Assembly: GCA_024233285.1 (NCBI GenBank)
Contig: JACKPU010000002.1
Coordinates: forward strand, 372,001-436,000
Length of the DNA stretch: 64,000 bases
From: Opitutaceae bacterium
GTDB lineage: Bacteria; Verrucomicrobiota; Verrucomicrobiia; Opitutales; Opitutaceae
Direction: 5' to 3'
The position numbers and the translations under genes were made by a program. Shown piece after piece: positions 27,599-36,272 of this stretch. Positions within the stretch are counted from its first letter, which is position 1. Each line of letters opens with the position of its first letter. The notes below the pieces were generated by a model. It was not told where the DNA came from and did no database searches. It saw only the letters and a list, made by a program, of their open reading frames with translations.

Positions 27599-28708
27599 TC
27601 ACGCTGCCGCGAAGGGTGACCCGGCGGGACGTTGATAATTGCCGCGGAAGCTGTGGTGCCCGCTGGGGCCTTCCGGCCGGGCGGTGCGGCCCGCGAGGAT
27701 TTGCATGCGAAACTTGTTGGGTGTGCCTTGCAGGTGCGTGCGAAACAGTCGGCAAAAATAACCGACATCGTTGTATCCGAGTTCCAAGGCGATGGTTTTT
27801 ACCGGATAGTCGGTGGTGGCGAGCAGCCGTTGGGCGATCTGCAATTTTCTCTCCAGAATGAACAAGCCCAGCGACATGCCGCTCTCTTTTTGAAACAAAC
27901 GCGAGACGTGACGCACACTGTAGTTAAAGTGCTGGGCGATGTCCTCCAGGTGCAGGGGCTTGTAGACGTTTTGATTAACGTAGTCGACGATCTGCTGGTA
28001 TTTGGAAATCGAGACGGTTTCAGGAGTGAGGGTGGAGATCGTGACTGGTGGTGCGAGCACATCACCCGGCACGGCCAATTCGAGAAACTCCTCCACGAAC
28101 AGCTGGAAAAGGGTGTTCAATTTTTCCGCGAGCAGTGGGCAGCGTGGCACCCGGTGCAGGGCTTCCCAGATCGAGCGATGAATCTGTGCGTGCGGCGTAT
28201 TTTTGCCCAAGCCGAATTGGCCTTCGGCGGCGCGCTTTTTCAAAGTATCCAGCAGCTCACTGCCGGTCTTGTTCAGGGCGCTGACCCGAAAGTGAAAGCC
28301 GGCGATGGAAACCGGTGCCGTCACCATGCTCCACCGGTGCCGCAAGCCCGGCGACATGTAATAGACATCACCGGCGCGAATCTTGACGGTGTGATCGGTG
28401 GTCTGGAAGTTGAGGCTGCCTTGGCACAGCAGGTTGAGCTCAAACACATCATGCTCATGCCAGAGTGAACTGTGGTTTGCCTCCAGCGGACAGCAGTAGT
28501 GGAAAACCTGTGGTGCCCACCGCAGTCCGCGGATTACCCAAGACGAGGAATAATCGACGTGATGCAGGAGCAATTGATTGCACAGGTGAAAATCCCGCGC
28601 ATCCGCCTTGGTCGCCGGAGTGATCGAACGGGGTGGGGCTTGAACTTTCACGCGTTCAAACAAGTTCAATGCCTGGGAAGCAGCAAGACTTCGTCCATTC
28701 TTGCGCAC
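27599..28708 (-). CDS. AraC-family transcriptional regulator
   Basis: The 369-residue protein has an N-terminal cupin-like ligand domain ('LWHEHDVFELNLLCQGSLNF', 'KIRAGDVYYMSPGLRH', about 80-150) and a C-terminal pair of helix-turn-helix motifs ('LHLEDIAQHFNYSVRHVSRLF' and 'KTIALELGYNDVGYFCRLFR', about 255-345). Such proteins usually activate sugar-use genes after binding the sugar. The start is a GTG (28706-28708); no better start is nearby. Probable targets are the sialidase-fold/solute-binding pair downstream and the divergent SGNH hydrolase. The C-terminal tail past the second HTH is about 25 residues of low-complexity sequence. Confidence 0.9.
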   Translation of the reverse strand: MRKNGRSLAASQALNLFERVKVQAPPRSITPATKADARDFHLCNQLLLHHVDYSSSWVIRGLRWAPQVFHYCCPLEANHSSLWHEHDVFELNLLCQGSLNFQTTDHTVKIRAGDVYYMSPGLRHRWSMVTAPVSIAGFHFRVSALNKTGSELLDTLKKRAAEGQFGLGKNTPHAQIHRSIWEALHRVPRCPLLAEKLNTLFQLFVEEFLELAVPGDVLAPPVTISTLTPETVSISKYQQIVDYVNQNVYKPLHLEDIAQHFNYSVRHVSRLFQKESGMSLGLFILERKLQIAQRLLATTDYPVKTIALELGYNDVGYFCRLFRTHLQGTPNKFRMQILAGRTARPEGPSGHHSFRGNYQRPAGSPFAAA

Positions 28709-28949
28709 GCATGTCCGGATAGTCCCATGGCGGAAAGGACCGAAATCGCGTATTTTGCTGGGTAAATCGGCCGCCGATCCCTGAATGCTTCTGAGCGTGT
28801 GTCAGGTTTCTCGTCGGACCTGATCGCCAGCGACCATGTCTTTTCATTGGTTACCCGTTCATCCCTGAATTACCCATTTCCACGCTCTCTTCGGCGGCGG
28901 AAAATCGAACGCCTGCCTGCTTTTCGTTCTCCCAATACCCGACTCTCCC
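28709..28949. other. Divergent intergenic region, araC-type gene and SGNH hydrolase
   Basis: This 241-bp gap must contain promoters for both flanking genes. I see no convincing -35/-10 pair or riboswitch. A short perfect inverted repeat, caggt/acctg, lies at about 28803-28833 and could be a regulator site or chance. Confidence 0.3.
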
Positions 28950-30038
28950 ATGGAAAAACCTGATCCCGCCGCCGTGCCCACCACTACCCGCGCCCAAGTC
29001 GAGCTTGAGTGGCATGATGTGACGGACTGGGGGGTGGAGGGCCGGGTTTGGGCTGTTCAACCGCGGCAACGCTATTTCGATCGGTTGCCAGCCGCCGCCG
29101 AAGCGGAAACCCGCGGACTGCTTGATTTCTTCGGCAAGTTCAGCGTCTGGGACATGAGCCGGTGCAGCGCGGGCATGCGCGTGCGATTCGACAGCAATGC
29201 CACGGCGATTCACGTGCGCTACGATTTGCGCACTGCGGAGCTCGCCCTGCCGCACATGCCGGCGACGGGCGTCAGCGGGGTCGACCTCTACGCCCGCGTC
29301 CCCGGCGAACCTTGGCGCTACGTCTTGGGAAGCAAACCCACGTCGCAACAGGTGAACATGCCGATCGTCGTGGGACTGGAGTCAGTGGAGCGTGAATTCG
29401 CGCTCTATCTGCCGCTGTATAACGGCGTCGAATCACTTGAGATCGGCGTGCCGGTCGGTGCGAGTTTCAAGGGGGTCGCGCCGCGCGGGAAGCCGATCGT
29501 ATTTTACGGAACTTCCATCACGCAGGGTGGGGTGGCCTCGCGTCCGGGCATTTGTCACACCGCGATTTTGGGCCGGCGGTTGGACCGGCCGGTGCTTAAC
29601 CTGGGTTTCTCCGGCACCGGAAAAATGGATCCGGTGATCGGACGCTTGCTTACGCAGGTTGATGCCGCGGCCTTTGTAATCGAATGCTGCGGCAACATGC
29701 AGCCGCAACAGATTCGCGACCGGTGCGTCCCCTTGGTTCAACAACTGCGCGCCGTGCATCCGAAGACGCCGATCGTGCTCGTGGAAGATCGCGGCTTCCC
29801 CAATGCGTGGATCGTGCCGGACCGGGCGGTTTACAATCGCGAGAACCACGCGGCGCTGCGCGAGTCGTTTGCGGCCTTGAATCAAGCCGGGGTGCCGGCG
29901 TTGCATTATATTGCTGGTGCGTCGCTGTATGGTGACGACACGGAAGGCTCGACGGATAATTCGCACGCCAACGATCTTGGTTTCATGCGCATGGCCGACG
30001 TGATGGAGCCGACCTTGCGCGCCGCGCTGGGCGCATAG
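28950..30038 (+). CDS. SGNH/GDSL-type hydrolase, carbohydrate esterase-like
   Basis: This 362-residue protein has an N-terminal beta-sandwich (about 1-170) and a C-terminal SGNH domain. Blocks are clear: block I 'FYGTSITQGG' with the nucleophile Ser, block II 'NLGFSGTGKM' with Gly, block III 'ECCGNM' with Asn, and block V 'DNSHANDLG' with Asp and His. Two-domain SGNH proteins of this type are often acetyl-xylan or other carbohydrate esterases. No signal peptide is seen, so it may deacetylate imported oligosaccharides. It is divergent from the AraC regulator and lies upstream of the TonB receptor. Confidence 0.85.
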   Translation: MEKPDPAAVPTTTRAQVELEWHDVTDWGVEGRVWAVQPRQRYFDRLPAAAEAETRGLLDFFGKFSVWDMSRCSAGMRVRFDSNATAIHVRYDLRTAELALPHMPATGVSGVDLYARVPGEPWRYVLGSKPTSQQVNMPIVVGLESVEREFALYLPLYNGVESLEIGVPVGASFKGVAPRGKPIVFYGTSITQGGVASRPGICHTAILGRRLDRPVLNLGFSGTGKMDPVIGRLLTQVDAAAFVIECCGNMQPQQIRDRCVPLVQQLRAVHPKTPIVLVEDRGFPNAWIVPDRAVYNRENHAALRESFAALNQAGVPALHYIAGASLYGDDTEGSTDNSHANDLGFMRMADVMEPTLRAALGA

Positions 30039-30041
30039 CAG

Positions 30042-30176
30042 ACCGCTATCTGCGGTGGTGATCCAAGTTGCATGTGGCGCGGCTTGGCCGTCGCCGCGGT
30101 GACTTTGCGGCGTGGGGAAACCGGGGTGTCCGGAGCTGTGCCATGGAAGTCCGCTTTGTCCCATAGCCCTGCGGAC
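30042..30176 (+). repeat. Leader segment with three small inverted repeats
   Basis: Upstream of the TonB receptor are accgc/gcggt (30042-30056), cgccgc/gcggcg (30092-30112) and gtccgc/gcggac (30149-30176). None has a T run, and I see no cobalamin-riboswitch box. The segment may be a repeat remnant or a structured leader. Confidence 0.35.
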
Positions 30177-30248
30177 AAGGTGTGGTTAATATCCATGGCA
30201 TCACCTGCGGCTGCACGGCCGCGAGGTCGAAACACACCCCACCTCACC

Positions 30249-32504
30249 ATGAAATACTCCAAGCATCTTATGTTATCCGCAAGTTGGTGCCGCGCTTTGG
30301 GCGCCGCCGTCTTTGCGTGCCTTGGCCTGACCCTCAATCTGGCCGCCCAGCAAACCGAGCCCGCGGATGAAGACCTCACGCCCGCTGATGAAGCCGTGGT
30401 CAAGCTCGATGTCTTTACCGTCGAAGGCACGGCCGGGCAGAGCTACGGCGCCTCGAACCTGGCCTCGGCCACGCGCTTGAATACCCCGGCGGAAAATGTG
30501 CCGCAGTCGATCAGCGTGATGAACGCCAATCTCCTGCGCGACATCGGCGCGTATGATTTCGACACCAGCATTCGCTACACCCCGGGTTTGACCGCGCGTC
30601 AAAACGGTCCCGATGTCGGGATTCTGCGCGGGTTCATCGTGGGCAACCGTCACCGCAACGGCTTTTTCATGCCGCGTTACGAAACGGATACCGCCAATGT
30701 CGATCGCATTGAAGTGATCAAGGGCCCGTCGGCTTCGATTGCCGGCAATTCCGAGTCTGGCGGTCTGGTCAATGTTGTGACGAAGCGCCCGCAGTTTCAG
30801 CAGGCCAACTCCATCACCGGCACCATTGGTTCCTATGGTTTCATGCGCGCAGTCGTCGACAGCACCGGCGCGTTGACCGATGACGGCCGCATGGCCTACC
30901 GCCTGATCGCCTCCGGCACGGAGTCGGACACGTATCGCGACGAGGATCACCTCAGCAAGTTCGCGATCTATCCCTCGCTGCTCTGGAACATCACCGAAAA
31001 GACCAGCTTGCTGGTCGAAGTGGACTACCTGAAGGGCAACATCCCGCCCGGTTTCGGCGCGGTGTTCTTTGCTCCGGTCGACCCCGGCGCGCCCTTTGCC
31101 ACCACGCTGCCCGCAGGCGTCACCCCCAAGGTTCAGACGGGACAGTGGGCCCCGCTCAGCCTGAACACCAGCGGCGAACCCGGCATGCACTGGTCGCACG
31201 ACGTCGCGCTGCTCTTCACCACGCTGACGCATCGCTTTACCGACACGCTCTCGGTTCGTCAGGCGGTGTTGGCGTTCGACTTCAAAGAGGACCACTACTG
31301 GGCCACGGTCGACAACACCCTGTATTTTGACACGAACGGCAATCTCATGGCGCGGCGCGGCATGTTTGATCAACAGATCGACACCACCGGCTACCGGCTG
31401 CAAGGCGACATCGCCTACAAGCAGGAATTCGCTGACAACAAATTCGGTGTGGTTTTCCTCGCGGGTTACGATTACAGCGACACCAAGGATCGGAACACCT
31501 ATGCCGCGGGCACGCTCGAACCGATCAACCTCGTCAACCCGAGCTACGGTCTGCCGCCTATCACGGCGCTGGCCCCGGCGGGCGACCAATCCAGCACGTC
31601 GGGTTCCGTGGGTCTGTTCGCCAATACGCAGATCTCGGCCCTGCAGGACCGGGTGATTCTCACCGCGGGTCTGCGCCGGGATTACAATCGCGCCGGCAGC
31701 GTGGAGAACCATCTCACCAACACCAAGGTGGAGCGCGCCAAGACGCCGACCATCGAGAGCCCGTTGTATGGTCTCACCGTCAAGCCGACTTCCTGGCTGA
31801 CCCTTTACGGGGTGCACAGCGAAGCGGGCGCGGCGAAATCCACGATCCAGATTTATCCCGGTATTCCGGTGAACGATCCCCGGCAGATCCTGACGACGAT
31901 CGAACCGGTCACGACGAACAACGAGTTCGGCGCCAAGATGAGTTTCTTCGATGGCAACTTTTCGCTGAACATCGCGAAATTTGAGATCGTGCAGAGTGAC
32001 TTTGTGCGCCCGCAGACCGACTTCAGCGCCCCCGGCGGTTCTTACCGCATCATCGACCAAGGCACCACGGCCGATGGCTTTGAAATCGAATGGGCGGGTG
32101 ACCTCACGAAGCAATTGATGGTATTCGGCGGCTACACGCACATGGAGACCAAGGTCCCGGCGGTGCGTCCCGGCGGTCTTGATGGCGAGATTCGCGGTGT
32201 GCCGGATCACAAGCTCCAGCTCTTCGTGCGCTACGATCTCATTGATCGCAAGGATCGCGGCGTCAGTTTCCGCGGCGGCATGGTCTATGAAACCTCGGCC
32301 TGGGGCATTGCGCAAAACACCTACCGGGTGCCCGGCGCCACGCGCTACGATGCCGGCGTGGACTTCCGCCTGAACGATTGGACGATCAGCGCGACGATCG
32401 AAAACATCACCGATGTGATTTTCCCGCAGGCGGCCATTGCCGCCGGCAGTAACACGGTGGACGGCCCGCGCGCCGGTTACGTTTCAGTTTCCCGCAAGTT
32501 CTGA
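30249..32504 (+). CDS. TonB-dependent outer-membrane receptor
   Basis: This 751-residue protein starts with a signal peptide (cleavage near 'LAAQQ', residue 34). The mature N-terminus has 'AVVKLDVFTVEG', a TonB-box-like motif I associate with Opitutaceae receptors. A plug domain follows ('VPQSISVMNANLLRDIG', 'RIEVIKGPSASIAGNSESGG'), then a beta-barrel that ends 'GYVSVSRKF' with the C-terminal Phe needed for barrel assembly. The plug wording resembles siderophore receptors, but in this context the ligand may be a carbohydrate. I chose the ATG at 30249 because the signal peptide begins there. Confidence 0.9.
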   Translation: MKYSKHLMLSASWCRALGAAVFACLGLTLNLAAQQTEPADEDLTPADEAVVKLDVFTVEGTAGQSYGASNLASATRLNTPAENVPQSISVMNANLLRDIGAYDFDTSIRYTPGLTARQNGPDVGILRGFIVGNRHRNGFFMPRYETDTANVDRIEVIKGPSASIAGNSESGGLVNVVTKRPQFQQANSITGTIGSYGFMRAVVDSTGALTDDGRMAYRLIASGTESDTYRDEDHLSKFAIYPSLLWNITEKTSLLVEVDYLKGNIPPGFGAVFFAPVDPGAPFATTLPAGVTPKVQTGQWAPLSLNTSGEPGMHWSHDVALLFTTLTHRFTDTLSVRQAVLAFDFKEDHYWATVDNTLYFDTNGNLMARRGMFDQQIDTTGYRLQGDIAYKQEFADNKFGVVFLAGYDYSDTKDRNTYAAGTLEPINLVNPSYGLPPITALAPAGDQSSTSGSVGLFANTQISALQDRVILTAGLRRDYNRAGSVENHLTNTKVERAKTPTIESPLYGLTVKPTSWLTLYGVHSEAGAAKSTIQIYPGIPVNDPRQILTTIEPVTTNNEFGAKMSFFDGNFSLNIAKFEIVQSDFVRPQTDFSAPGGSYRIIDQGTTADGFEIEWAGDLTKQLMVFGGYTHMETKVPAVRPGGLDGEIRGVPDHKLQLFVRYDLIDRKDRGVSFRGGMVYETSAWGIAQNTYRVPGATRYDAGVDFRLNDWTISATIENITDVIFPQAAIAAGSNTVDGPRAGYVSVSRKF

Positions 32505-32523
32505 TCAAGACGGTGGTTTGAAA

Positions 32524-32563
32524 CCGGGCCGGTCCGATGCTGAATCGGCCGGCCCGGCTTTTT
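32524..32563 (+). terminator. Terminator of the TonB-receptor gene
   Basis: A long GC-rich stem (ccgggccggtccgat, 32524-32538, pairing with atcggccggcccgg, 32544-32557, with one bulged base) is followed by cttttt. It separates the receptor gene from the next operon. Confidence 0.85.
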
Positions 32564-32602
32564 CCCGATTGCCTTCAAATTCATAGCGTGCGGAAAACCT
32601 GT

Positions 32603-33415
32603 ATGCCCCGACCGACTCCTCCTTGGCTTAGCCTGCTGGCGGTGGCGCTGGCGCTGACAAGTGCAGGTGAAGCGTTGCGGGCGGCGGAGACCGATTCGGA
32701 CCAACTGATGGAAGTCTGGCGGCTCGCCGCGCAGGGGAGTTTTGCCGACGCCCAGGATGCTCTGCCGGCAACATCGCATGGGGCGGAGGCGCGCTTTACC
32801 CACGCGATGTTGCTGTTTAACCGTCAGCCACGCTCGGATGAAAATCTGGTGACCGCCGCCAATTTGCTCGCGGCGCTCGCGCGCGAAGCTGGCCCGGCCG
32901 AATTCAGTGCGCGCAGCCGGTATTTTCAGGCGCGGGCCGAGCTTTTGCGGGACCCCGATAGCCCGGAAGCGATGCATTTGTATGAACAGCTCTGGCGCGA
33001 CTTTCCCGCAGAGCCCTACGGTCAGCGCGGATTGGTGAACCTGGTGTTGGGGGCTTTTTATCAGACCGAATCGCGTGATACCGTGTTGACCAGAGTGGCC
33101 GAAATCGAGGCCCAGGCGGCGCGACTGACCGATCCGGTGGTGCGCAGCCAATTTCACCAAGTCGCGGCGCGCGGCTATCTGCATCTGGGTGGAAACGATG
33201 AACGCGCATTGGAGCATCTGTTGCAGGTTGCGGCTTTGGGTGTGGCTCGGCGTGAAGCGCTGGGCGATTTGCACGTGAGCATCGGCCAGCTGGCGGGTGA
33301 ATTGGGCCGGCCAGACATCGCACGCGAACACTACACGCGATTTTTGCGCGACTTCCCCAACGACCCGCGCGCTTACACCGTCAGAGCATTCTTGGCTGCA
33401 TTGCCTGCGAAATAA
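32603..33415 (+). CDS. Secreted TPR-like protein
   Basis: From the ATG at 32603 the protein has 270 residues with a signal peptide ('PPWLSLLAVALALTSAGEA'). The mature part consists of helical repeats resembling TPR/Sel1 units ('AARGYLHLGGNDERALEHLL', 'LAGELGRPDIAREHYTRFLR'). Specific function is unknown; such proteins serve as scaffolds. It precedes the lyxose isomerase by 11 bp on the same strand, so it probably belongs to the same transcript. Confidence 0.65.
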   Translation: MPRPTPPWLSLLAVALALTSAGEALRAAETDSDQLMEVWRLAAQGSFADAQDALPATSHGAEARFTHAMLLFNRQPRSDENLVTAANLLAALAREAGPAEFSARSRYFQARAELLRDPDSPEAMHLYEQLWRDFPAEPYGQRGLVNLVLGAFYQTESRDTVLTRVAEIEAQAARLTDPVVRSQFHQVAARGYLHLGGNDERALEHLLQVAALGVARREALGDLHVSIGQLAGELGRPDIAREHYTRFLRDFPNDPRAYTVRAFLAALPAK

Positions 33416-33426
33416 AAATTATCCCT

Positions 33427-34128
33427 ATGAAACGATCCACGGTTAATCACGTCATTGAAACCGCCAAGGAGGTCTTTGCGACCGTCGGCCTGGCGCTGCC
33501 GCCGTTTGCTCATTGGACGGTGGATGATTGGAAAAAGAAGGGGACCGAATACGACGAGATCCGGAAATGCCTCCTCGGTTGGGATGTGACGGATTTCGGG
33601 CAGGGCAACTTCGAGGTGATTGGCCGCGTGCTGTTCACCCTGCGCAACGGCGCGAAGCATTATCCCTCCGGCAAAGACTACGCGGAGAAGCTGATTCTCG
33701 ATCCGGAAAACCAGAAGCCGCCGCGGCATTATCACCGGCACAAGATGGAGGACATCATCAATCGCGGCGGCGGCAATATCCTCGTGCGCCTGTGCAAGGC
33801 CGCGGCCGATGGACAGGAGTCGCCCGAGGACTTCACGATGCAGCTCAATGGCGTGACGACTGCGATCAAGGCCGGGCAGATTCTGCGCCTGACGCCCGGC
33901 GAGAGCCTCTGCATTCCGCCGCGCACGATCCATCAGTTTTGGGGCGAGGAGGGCACGGGCATCAAACTCGGCGGCAAACGTTACACAGTCAGCGGCGAGG
34001 TCAGCCGCGTGTGCGATGATTTCGATGACAACTGCTGGCTCGAACCCTGTGAGCGATTCATCACGTTTGACGAGGACGAGCCGCGCAAACACTACCTCGT
34101 GCACGAGTATCCCGCGGCGCAATCATGA
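33427..34128 (+). CDS. D-lyxose isomerase-type cupin
   Basis: The 233-residue protein begins 'MKRSTVNHVIETAKEVFATVG' and continues 'LPPFAHWTVDDWKKKG', matching D-lyxose ketol-isomerases (EC 5.3.1.15), which also act on mannose. Metal ligands of the cupin are visible in 'HYHRHKMED' (two His and a Glu) and 'IPPRTIHQFWG' (His). It interconverts D-lyxose and D-xylulose, or D-mannose and D-fructose. Its stop overlaps the start of the P450 gene (ATGA), showing translational coupling to an oxygenase. Confidence 0.88.
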   Translation: MKRSTVNHVIETAKEVFATVGLALPPFAHWTVDDWKKKGTEYDEIRKCLLGWDVTDFGQGNFEVIGRVLFTLRNGAKHYPSGKDYAEKLILDPENQKPPRHYHRHKMEDIINRGGGNILVRLCKAAADGQESPEDFTMQLNGVTTAIKAGQILRLTPGESLCIPPRTIHQFWGEEGTGIKLGGKRYTVSGEVSRVCDDFDDNCWLEPCERFITFDEDEPRKHYLVHEYPAAQS

Positions 34129-35360
34129 GCGATTCGATCACGGAGAACGCTGACTACCGCGCGTTCTGCGAGGAGCGGCTGCAAGACCCCTATCCGTTGT
34201 TCGCACGATTGCGCGCCGATGATCCGGTGCACTGGTGCGCGCCGATGAAGCTGTGGTTGGTGACGCGTTACGATCTTTGTCTCACCGCGTTGAAGGACGA
34301 ACGCTTCTCCTCGGATCGCACCGACATGTATGTGCAGGCGCTGCCGCCCGACCTGAAGGCCAGGGTGCAGCCTTTGCTCGATCACGTGGCCAAATGGATT
34401 CAGCTCACCGACGAGCCGGACCACACCCGGCTGCGCAAGCTCGTGAACCTGGCGTTCACCCCGAAGATGATCCGCCAGCTCATGCCGCGGATCCAGGGCT
34501 TGGTCGACGCGTTGCTCGACGAAGTGCGGCCCGGTGAACCCTGTGATCTCATCAGTCAATTTTGCCAGCCGCTTCCCGCCACGGTCATCTGTGAAATGCT
34601 CGGCATCCCGCTGGCGGAACGCGACCGCTTCCGCGAACTGGTGGAAGGGATCATGCATTTCAGCACCGCGGGCGGACCGAAGTTGAAGCACCACGCCGAG
34701 CACGCCCAGGAGTGCCTGCGTGAGGTCATCGTGCTGTTCGAACGCCTCGTGAGCGAGCGGCGCCGGGAACCGCGCGACGATTTGTTGAGCGCCTTGGTCA
34801 CGGCCGAGGCCGACGGAGAAAAGCTCTCCAATGACGAGCTCTACGCGATGTGCGTCTTCGTGTTTCTCGCCGGTCACGAAACCACGACCAACGGCATTGC
34901 CAGCGGCGTCATGGCGCTGCTCACACATCCCGCGCAGTTCGCCAAGCTCAAGGCCGACGTCGGTGCGCACGTGCGCGGCACGGTCGAAGAAGCCCTGCGT
35001 TTCGAATCTCCGGTGACCCGCGCGGTGCGCAAGGCGCGCGAGGAAATCGTGCTCGAAGGCAAAACGATCGCCCCGGGCCAGCTTGTCGTTTTTCTGCTCG
35101 GCGCGGCCGATCGCGATCCGGCGGTTTTTCCCGAACCCGATGTGTTCGATATCACCCGATCACCAAACAAGCATCTTGCCTTCGGGTTCGGGGCGCATTT
35201 CTGCCTCGGCGCCGTGCTGGCGCGGATGGAGATGGAGATCGCGTTCCGCGCCATCGTCCGCCGGCTGCCGCAACTGCAACTTGCGACGACCGACCTCGCT
35301 TGGAAACCGACGATGGGCATCCGCGCGCTGACGCGGTTGCCGGTGCGGGTGACTGCGTGA
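34125..35360 (+). CDS. Cytochrome P450 (first copy)
   Basis: This 411-residue soluble P450 shows the I-helix oxygen-binding motif 'AGHETTT', the K-helix ExxR in 'EEALRFES', and the heme-binding loop 'FGFGAHFCLGAVLAR' with Cys360. It is a bacterial monooxygenase that would need a ferredoxin and reductase; none is encoded in this window. It overlaps the D-lyxose isomerase by 4 bp and is followed by a metal-dependent hydrolase, so it probably acts in carbohydrate metabolism, for example oxidative demethylation of a sugar. That role is inference. Confidence 0.93.
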   Translation: MSDSITENADYRAFCEERLQDPYPLFARLRADDPVHWCAPMKLWLVTRYDLCLTALKDERFSSDRTDMYVQALPPDLKARVQPLLDHVAKWIQLTDEPDHTRLRKLVNLAFTPKMIRQLMPRIQGLVDALLDEVRPGEPCDLISQFCQPLPATVICEMLGIPLAERDRFRELVEGIMHFSTAGGPKLKHHAEHAQECLREVIVLFERLVSERRREPRDDLLSALVTAEADGEKLSNDELYAMCVFVFLAGHETTTNGIASGVMALLTHPAQFAKLKADVGAHVRGTVEEALRFESPVTRAVRKAREEIVLEGKTIAPGQLVVFLLGAADRDPAVFPEPDVFDITRSPNKHLAFGFGAHFCLGAVLARMEMEIAFRAIVRRLPQLQLATTDLAWKPTMGIRALTRLPVRVTA

Positions 35361-35439
35361 GTCACCCAATCGTGAACGCGGGTGATTGAAGTTCGCAGGG
35401 TTTGACCTCAACCCCGCCCGGGCCTTGGGTGGCGCGGTC

Positions 35440-36270
35440 ATGTTTATCAACCACGTGCACCTCATGCCCGGCGACATCCGCGAGGATGCCACCTTGGAAT
35501 CGTTTCTGCGGGCCGTGGATGGGCTCGATTTCGAGGGAGCGGTCTGCTTCGCGCCGTTCAGCTATCAGTTTGCGCAGGCGGGCCGCACGGACGACCACAA
35601 TGTCTGGCTGCGCGACACCATCGCGGGGCACCCGAATCTCGTCGGCTATGGCACGCTGGATCCCACCAAGCCCGCCGCGCCGCAGGTGGAGCAGATTGCC
35701 GGGCTCGGTTTTCGCGGCATCAAGCTGCATGGGCCGGCGCAGAAGTTCGCGCTGTTTGGCGATTGGGTGCGCGAGGCCTACACGACGATGGAAGACCACG
35801 GGCTGGTGGCGGATTTTCACATCGGCATGCACTGGCATCGGCTGAAGGATTACGATCCGCTGCTGTGCGACGAGATCGCCTGGCACCACCCGAAGCTTCG
35901 CATGGTTTTTGAACATGTGGGCGGCTGGCATTACTATCGGCAGGTGCTCGCGGTCATCAGCAACAACAGCCAGCGCGGCAACCATCTCTACGCGGGCATT
36001 GCCAGTGTGCTTGATCGCGAGAACCAGCGTTACTGGTATCTTGGCGAGGCCGGGGTTTCGGAGTGCCGCTGGCAGGTTGGGGCCGACCTCCTGATCTACG
36101 GCTTGGATTTCCCCTACAATCACGCCGCGCAATTGCGTGATCACCTCGCACAGATTGCCGCCTTTCCCTGGCCCCAAGCCGACAAGGACGCGCTCCTCGG
36201 CGGCAATCTCAAGCGTCTGTTGGGGCTGACGGACGGGCAGGCGCGCACGGTCGGTGGCGACGCGAATTGA
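35440..36270 (+). CDS. Amidohydrolase-family metal-dependent hydrolase
   Basis: From the ATG at 35440 the protein has 276 residues. It begins 'MFINHVHLMP', where the His-x-His is the first metal site of the amidohydrolase-2 TIM barrel. Further typical elements are 'GFRGIKLHGPAQ', 'ADFHIGMHWH', 'MVFEHVGGW' and 'LLIYGLDFPYNH' with the late Asp. This group covers hydrolases and decarboxylases (lactonases, 2-pyrone and aminocarboxymuconate types). An upstream TTG start at 35386 is less likely. It follows the first P450 by 79 bp and meets the cyclase gene tail to tail with only 2 bp between stops. Confidence 0.75.
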   Translation: MFINHVHLMPGDIREDATLESFLRAVDGLDFEGAVCFAPFSYQFAQAGRTDDHNVWLRDTIAGHPNLVGYGTLDPTKPAAPQVEQIAGLGFRGIKLHGPAQKFALFGDWVREAYTTMEDHGLVADFHIGMHWHRLKDYDPLLCDEIAWHHPKLRMVFEHVGGWHYYRQVLAVISNNSQRGNHLYAGIASVLDRENQRYWYLGEAGVSECRWQVGADLLIYGLDFPYNHAAQLRDHLAQIAAFPWPQADKDALLGGNLKRLLGLTDGQARTVGGDAN

Positions 36271-36272
36271 GC

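Noticed and set aside
30039..30248. Cobalamin riboswitch upstream of the TonB receptor.
   Set aside because: The conserved B12-box sequence is not present; only small unrelated hairpins are visible.
30273..32315. A 680-codon open frame antisense to the TonB receptor.
   Set aside because: The receptor strand has a signal peptide, plug and C-terminal Phe; the antisense frame is composition-driven.
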